A stretch of 64,000 bases of DNA from Bifidobacterium sp. B4142 (lineage in GTDB: Bacteria > Actinomycetota > Actinomycetes > Actinomycetales > Bifidobacteriaceae): positions 806,001 to 870,000 of the forward strand of contig NZ_JAFNMJ010000001.1 of the NCBI RefSeq assembly GCF_026537325.1, in the 5' to 3' direction. A program made the translations under genes and the position numbers. Under the pieces are notes generated by a model that saw only the letters and a list, made by a program, of their open reading frames with translations, did no database searches and was not told the DNA's origin. This document shows positions 61,598-64,000 of the stretch, piece after piece; positions within the stretch are counted from its first letter, which is position 1, and each line of letters opens with the position of its first letter.

Positions 61598-64000
61598 TCA
61601 CTCGTTGTCTCCGGCGGTCGCGGCGGTGGCGGAGATGGTCTCCTGGCCGGCGCGGTTGGCATCGGGCCAGACCCAATCGGTGTAATCGGGGTGGTCGTAG
61701 CCCTTGTCCACGGCAAACTGGAAAGCCTCATCGCGGAACTTGGTCCACTTGTCGATCTGGTCGGCATACTTGCCGGCGTCCACCAGCTTTAGGGCGGAGG
61801 CGGCCAGGCACCAGCGGTCCATGTTGTTGACACGCACCATGTCGAACGGCGTGGTGGTGGAGCCCTGCTCCTCGTAACCGTGCACGGAGAAGTTGTCGTG
61901 GTTGGGGCGTCCGTGGATCAGGCGGTAGATGGAGCCGGGGTAGGCGTGGAAGGCGAACAGGACCGGCTTGTCCTTGCTGAAGAGCTCGGTGAACTCCTCG
62001 TCGGACAGGGCCTGATCGTTCTCTTCGGCATCCTGGATCTTCAGCAGGTCGACCACGTTGACGAACTGGACCTTGAGGCCCAGCTTCTGCAGCATATCGT
62101 CGGCGGCCAGGGCCTCCTGGGTGGGGATGTCGCCCGCAGTGGCGATGACGACATCAGCATCCTCGGCATCCTCGGCGTTGGAGGCCCAATCCCAGCGGGC
62201 GGCCCCCTTCTCCAGCTCGGCGGCGGCCTCGTCCACGCTCTGGTAGGTGGCGGCGGGCTGCTTGCCGGCGAAGATGGCGTTGATGCAGTTGGTCGACTTG
62301 TAGCAACGCTCGCCCACATTCAGCAGCATGTTGGCATCAGCGGGGAAGTAAATGTTGACTACATGATCGTTGTTGAAGTTCTTGTTCAGCAGGATGTCGA
62401 CGAAGCCGGGATCCTGGTGTGAGAACCCGTTGTGGTCCTGACGCCAGACGTGCGAAGTGACCAGGAGGTTCAGGCCGGCGATGGGCTTGCGCCACGGAAT
62501 CTCGCGGACTGTGGCCTCCAGCCACTTGGCATGCTGGTTGATCATGGAGTCGATGACGTGCACGAAGGACTCGTAGGAGCTCCAGATGCCATGGCGTCCG
62601 GTCAGCAGGTAGCCTTCCAGGAAGCCTTCCATCTGGTGCTCGGAGAGCTGCTCGATGACCTGGCCGGTGTGGGCCATGTGCTCGTCGGTCAGCTCCGAAA
62701 GGTAGTCGGCATCCCACTGCTTATTGGTCACCTCATAAGCGGCAGCCAGACGGTTGGAAGCCGTCTCATCGGGCCCGAAGATGCGGAAGTCGGTGGGGTT
62801 CTTGGCTAGCACGTCGCGGGTGTAGTAGCCCAGGACACGGGTGGCCTCGGTGGCGCCCCAGCCATGTCCGTGCTTCTTGACGTCGATCTCGTAGTCGTGG
62901 ATGTCAGGCAGCTCCAGCGGCTTGAGCAGACGCCCGCCATTGGCGTTGGGGTTCTCGCCGATGCGCAGGTCGCCCTTGGGCATGAAGCTGGTGACCTCGG
63001 GACGCAGGGCGCCCTTCTCGTCGAAGAGCTCCTCGGGCTTGTAGGAAGCCAGCCAGTTCTTGAGGACCTGGAAGTGGGCATCGGTGTCGCGGGCGGAGGT
63101 CAGCGGCACCTGGTGGGCACGCCAGGATCCCTCGGTCTTCTTGCCGTCGATGAACTTGGGGCAGGTCCAGCCCTTAGGCGTGCGGAAGATGATCATGGGG
63201 TAGAAGGGACGGGTCATGTCGTCGGTTTCGGCCCGGGCCTTGATGTCGCAGATCTTGTCGAAGACGGTCTCCAGCATGTCGGCGAAGCGACGGTGGATGG
63301 ACAGATGATCCTCGTCGTCGAAGCCTGCGACGAACTCGAAGGGCTCATAACCCAAGCCGTGGAAGTACTCATGCAGCTCCTCGTCGGAGATGCGCGAGAG
63401 GATGGTCGGGTTGGCGATCTTGTAGCCGTTCAGGTGCAGGATAGGCAGGACGATGCCGTCAGTGCGGGGGTTGACCAGCTTGTTGGACTGCCAGCCGGTG
63501 GCCAGAGGGCCGGTCTCGGCCTCGCCGTCGCCCACGATGCAGGGCACGAAGAGGCTGGGGTTGTTCATGATTGCGCCGTAGGCGTGGGAGAGTGCATAGC
63601 CCAGCTCGCCACCCTCGTGAATGGATCCGGGGGTTTCAGGCGCGAAGTGGGAGGGGATGCCGCCCGGGTAGGAGAACTGGCGGAAGAACTTCTGCAGGCC
63701 AGCATCATCGTTGGTGATCTTGGGGTAGTACTCGCTGTAAGTGCCATCCAGGTAGGACTGCGAGGTGCCGGCAGGGCCGCCGTGGCCGGGGCCCATGATG
63801 ATAACGGTGTTTTGCTGATGGTCGGCGATCAGACGGTTGATATGGCCCAGCAGGAAGTTCAGGCCGGGGGTGGTGCCCCAGTGGCCGACCAGACGATGCT
63901 TGACGTCCTCCCGAGTGAAGGGCTCCTTCATCAGGGGGTTGCTGCGAAGATAAATCTGTCCGATGGAAAGATAGTTGGCCGCTCGCCAATACTTGTCGAC
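61598..64000 (-). CDS. xfp: Xylulose-5-phosphate/fructose-6-phosphate phosphoketolase (N terminus outside window)
   Basis: At least 800 residues; the frame is open through base 64000 (last in-window residues [18 protein letters not shown]), so about 25 N-terminal residues lie beyond. Phosphoketolase motifs: [57 protein letters not shown] (thiamine diphosphate site), and [20 protein letters not shown]. It splits xylulose 5-phosphate or fructose 6-phosphate to acetyl phosphate, the defining reaction of bifidobacteria. The ATG at 63931 is an internal methionine. Confidence 0.97.
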   Translation of the reverse strand, partial: VDKYWRAANYLSIGQIYLRSNPLMKEPFTREDVKHRLVGHWGTTPGLNFLLGHINRLIADHQQNTVIIMGPGHGGPAGTSQSYLDGTYSEYYPKITNDDAGLQKFFRQFSYPGGIPSHFAPETPGSIHEGGELGYALSHAYGAIMNNPSLFVPCIVGDGEAETGPLATGWQSNKLVNPRTDGIVLPILHLNGYKIANPTILSRISDEELHEYFHGLGYEPFEFVAGFDDEDHLSIHRRFADMLETVFDKICDIKARAETDDMTRPFYPMIIFRTPKGWTCPKFIDGKKTEGSWRAHQVPLTSARDTDAHFQVLKNWLASYKPEELFDEKGALRPEVTSFMPKGDLRIGENPNANGGRLLKPLELPDIHDYEIDVKKHGHGWGATEATRVLGYYTRDVLAKNPTDFRIFGPDETASNRLAAAYEVTNKQWDADYLSELTDEHMAHTGQVIEQLSEHQMEGFLEGYLLTGRHGIWSSYESFVHVIDSMINQHAKWLEATVREIPWRKPIAGLNLLVTSHVWRQDHNGFSHQDPGFVDILLNKNFNNDHVVNIYFPADANMLLNVGERCYKSTNCINAIFAGKQPAATYQSVDEAAAELEKGAARWDWASNAEDAEDADVVIATAGDIPTQEALAADDMLQKLGLKVQFVNVVDLLKIQDAEENDQALSDEEFTELFSKDKPVLFAFHAYPGSIYRLIHGRPNHDNFSVHGYEEQGSTTTPFDMVRVNNMDRWCLAASALKLVDAGKYADQIDKWTKFRDEAFQFAVDKGYDHPDYTDWVWPDANRAGQETISATAATAGDNE

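Noticed and set aside
1-64000. CRISPR arrays, rRNA genes and insertion sequences
   Set aside because: No regularly spaced repeats, no rRNA sequence and no transposase frame were seen anywhere in the window.

Overview
The window is high-GC actinobacterial DNA, almost certainly from a Bifidobacterium. The strongest sign is the right edge: phosphoketolase (xfp, running off the window), phosphate acetyltransferase (pta) and acetate kinase (ackA) lie side by side on the minus strand. Together they form the acetyl-phosphate branch of the bifid shunt. WhiB proteins, CarD, an ANTAR-type PdtaR, a PdtaS-type kinase, actinobacterial SOS boxes and LCP proteins agree with this. The species cannot be told from the sequence.

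Layout. 1-2314: FtsB-like protein (cut by the window edge), DUF501 protein and Ppx/GppA phosphatase, followed by tRNA-Leu(UAA). 2515-4551: FKBP isomerase, greA and a hemolysin III-type membrane protein. 4708-6567: pdtaS convergent with a WhiB1-like gene across a shared terminator. 6646-11496: an FtsK/EssC-like ATPase and two LCP proteins. 11635-18950: a second WhiB gene behind a palindrome-bearing promoter, a 1046-residue glycosyltransferase/membrane protein coupled to a DUF5719 protein, a Zincin_1-like protein without HExxH, a HAD phosphatase and a ComF-like protein. 18947-20953: SOS-controlled umuDC. 20984-24209: a two-component system, carD and ispF. 24216-25980: a metal ABC transporter behind a Fur/Zur-like box. 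26128-41291: housekeeping genes folD, rpsA, coaE, uvrB, terC, pyk, two Nudix genes, a short-variable-loop tRNA-Leu(CAA), pdtaR, polA, a Nif3-like gene and a tetR gene.

41379-44128 is a TetR-linked ABC transporter and MFS set with five frameshifts in three consecutive genes. It abuts a genomic island (44118-55860) bounded by 32-bp direct repeats; the right copy is the 3' part of an intact tRNA-Pro(UGG). The island is visibly more AT-rich than its surroundings. It carries a large three-gene module (SNF2-type helicase with a DUF3883-like end, DUF1156-type DNA methylase, DUF499-type ATPase) that looks like an anti-phage/DNA-modification system. It also holds a small membrane-protein gene interrupted by an in-frame TGA. 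No integrase is visible between the repeats. This island is the most likely place for a poorly described system.

55831-64000 returns to core genes: tRNA-Pro, aroA, an inositol-monophosphatase family gene, ackA, pta and xfp. Regulatory themes are two identical LexA boxes (umuDC, and uvrB with the box inside coaE), a TetR operator pair, a LacI-type palindrome before pyk, and separated PdtaS/PdtaR partners.
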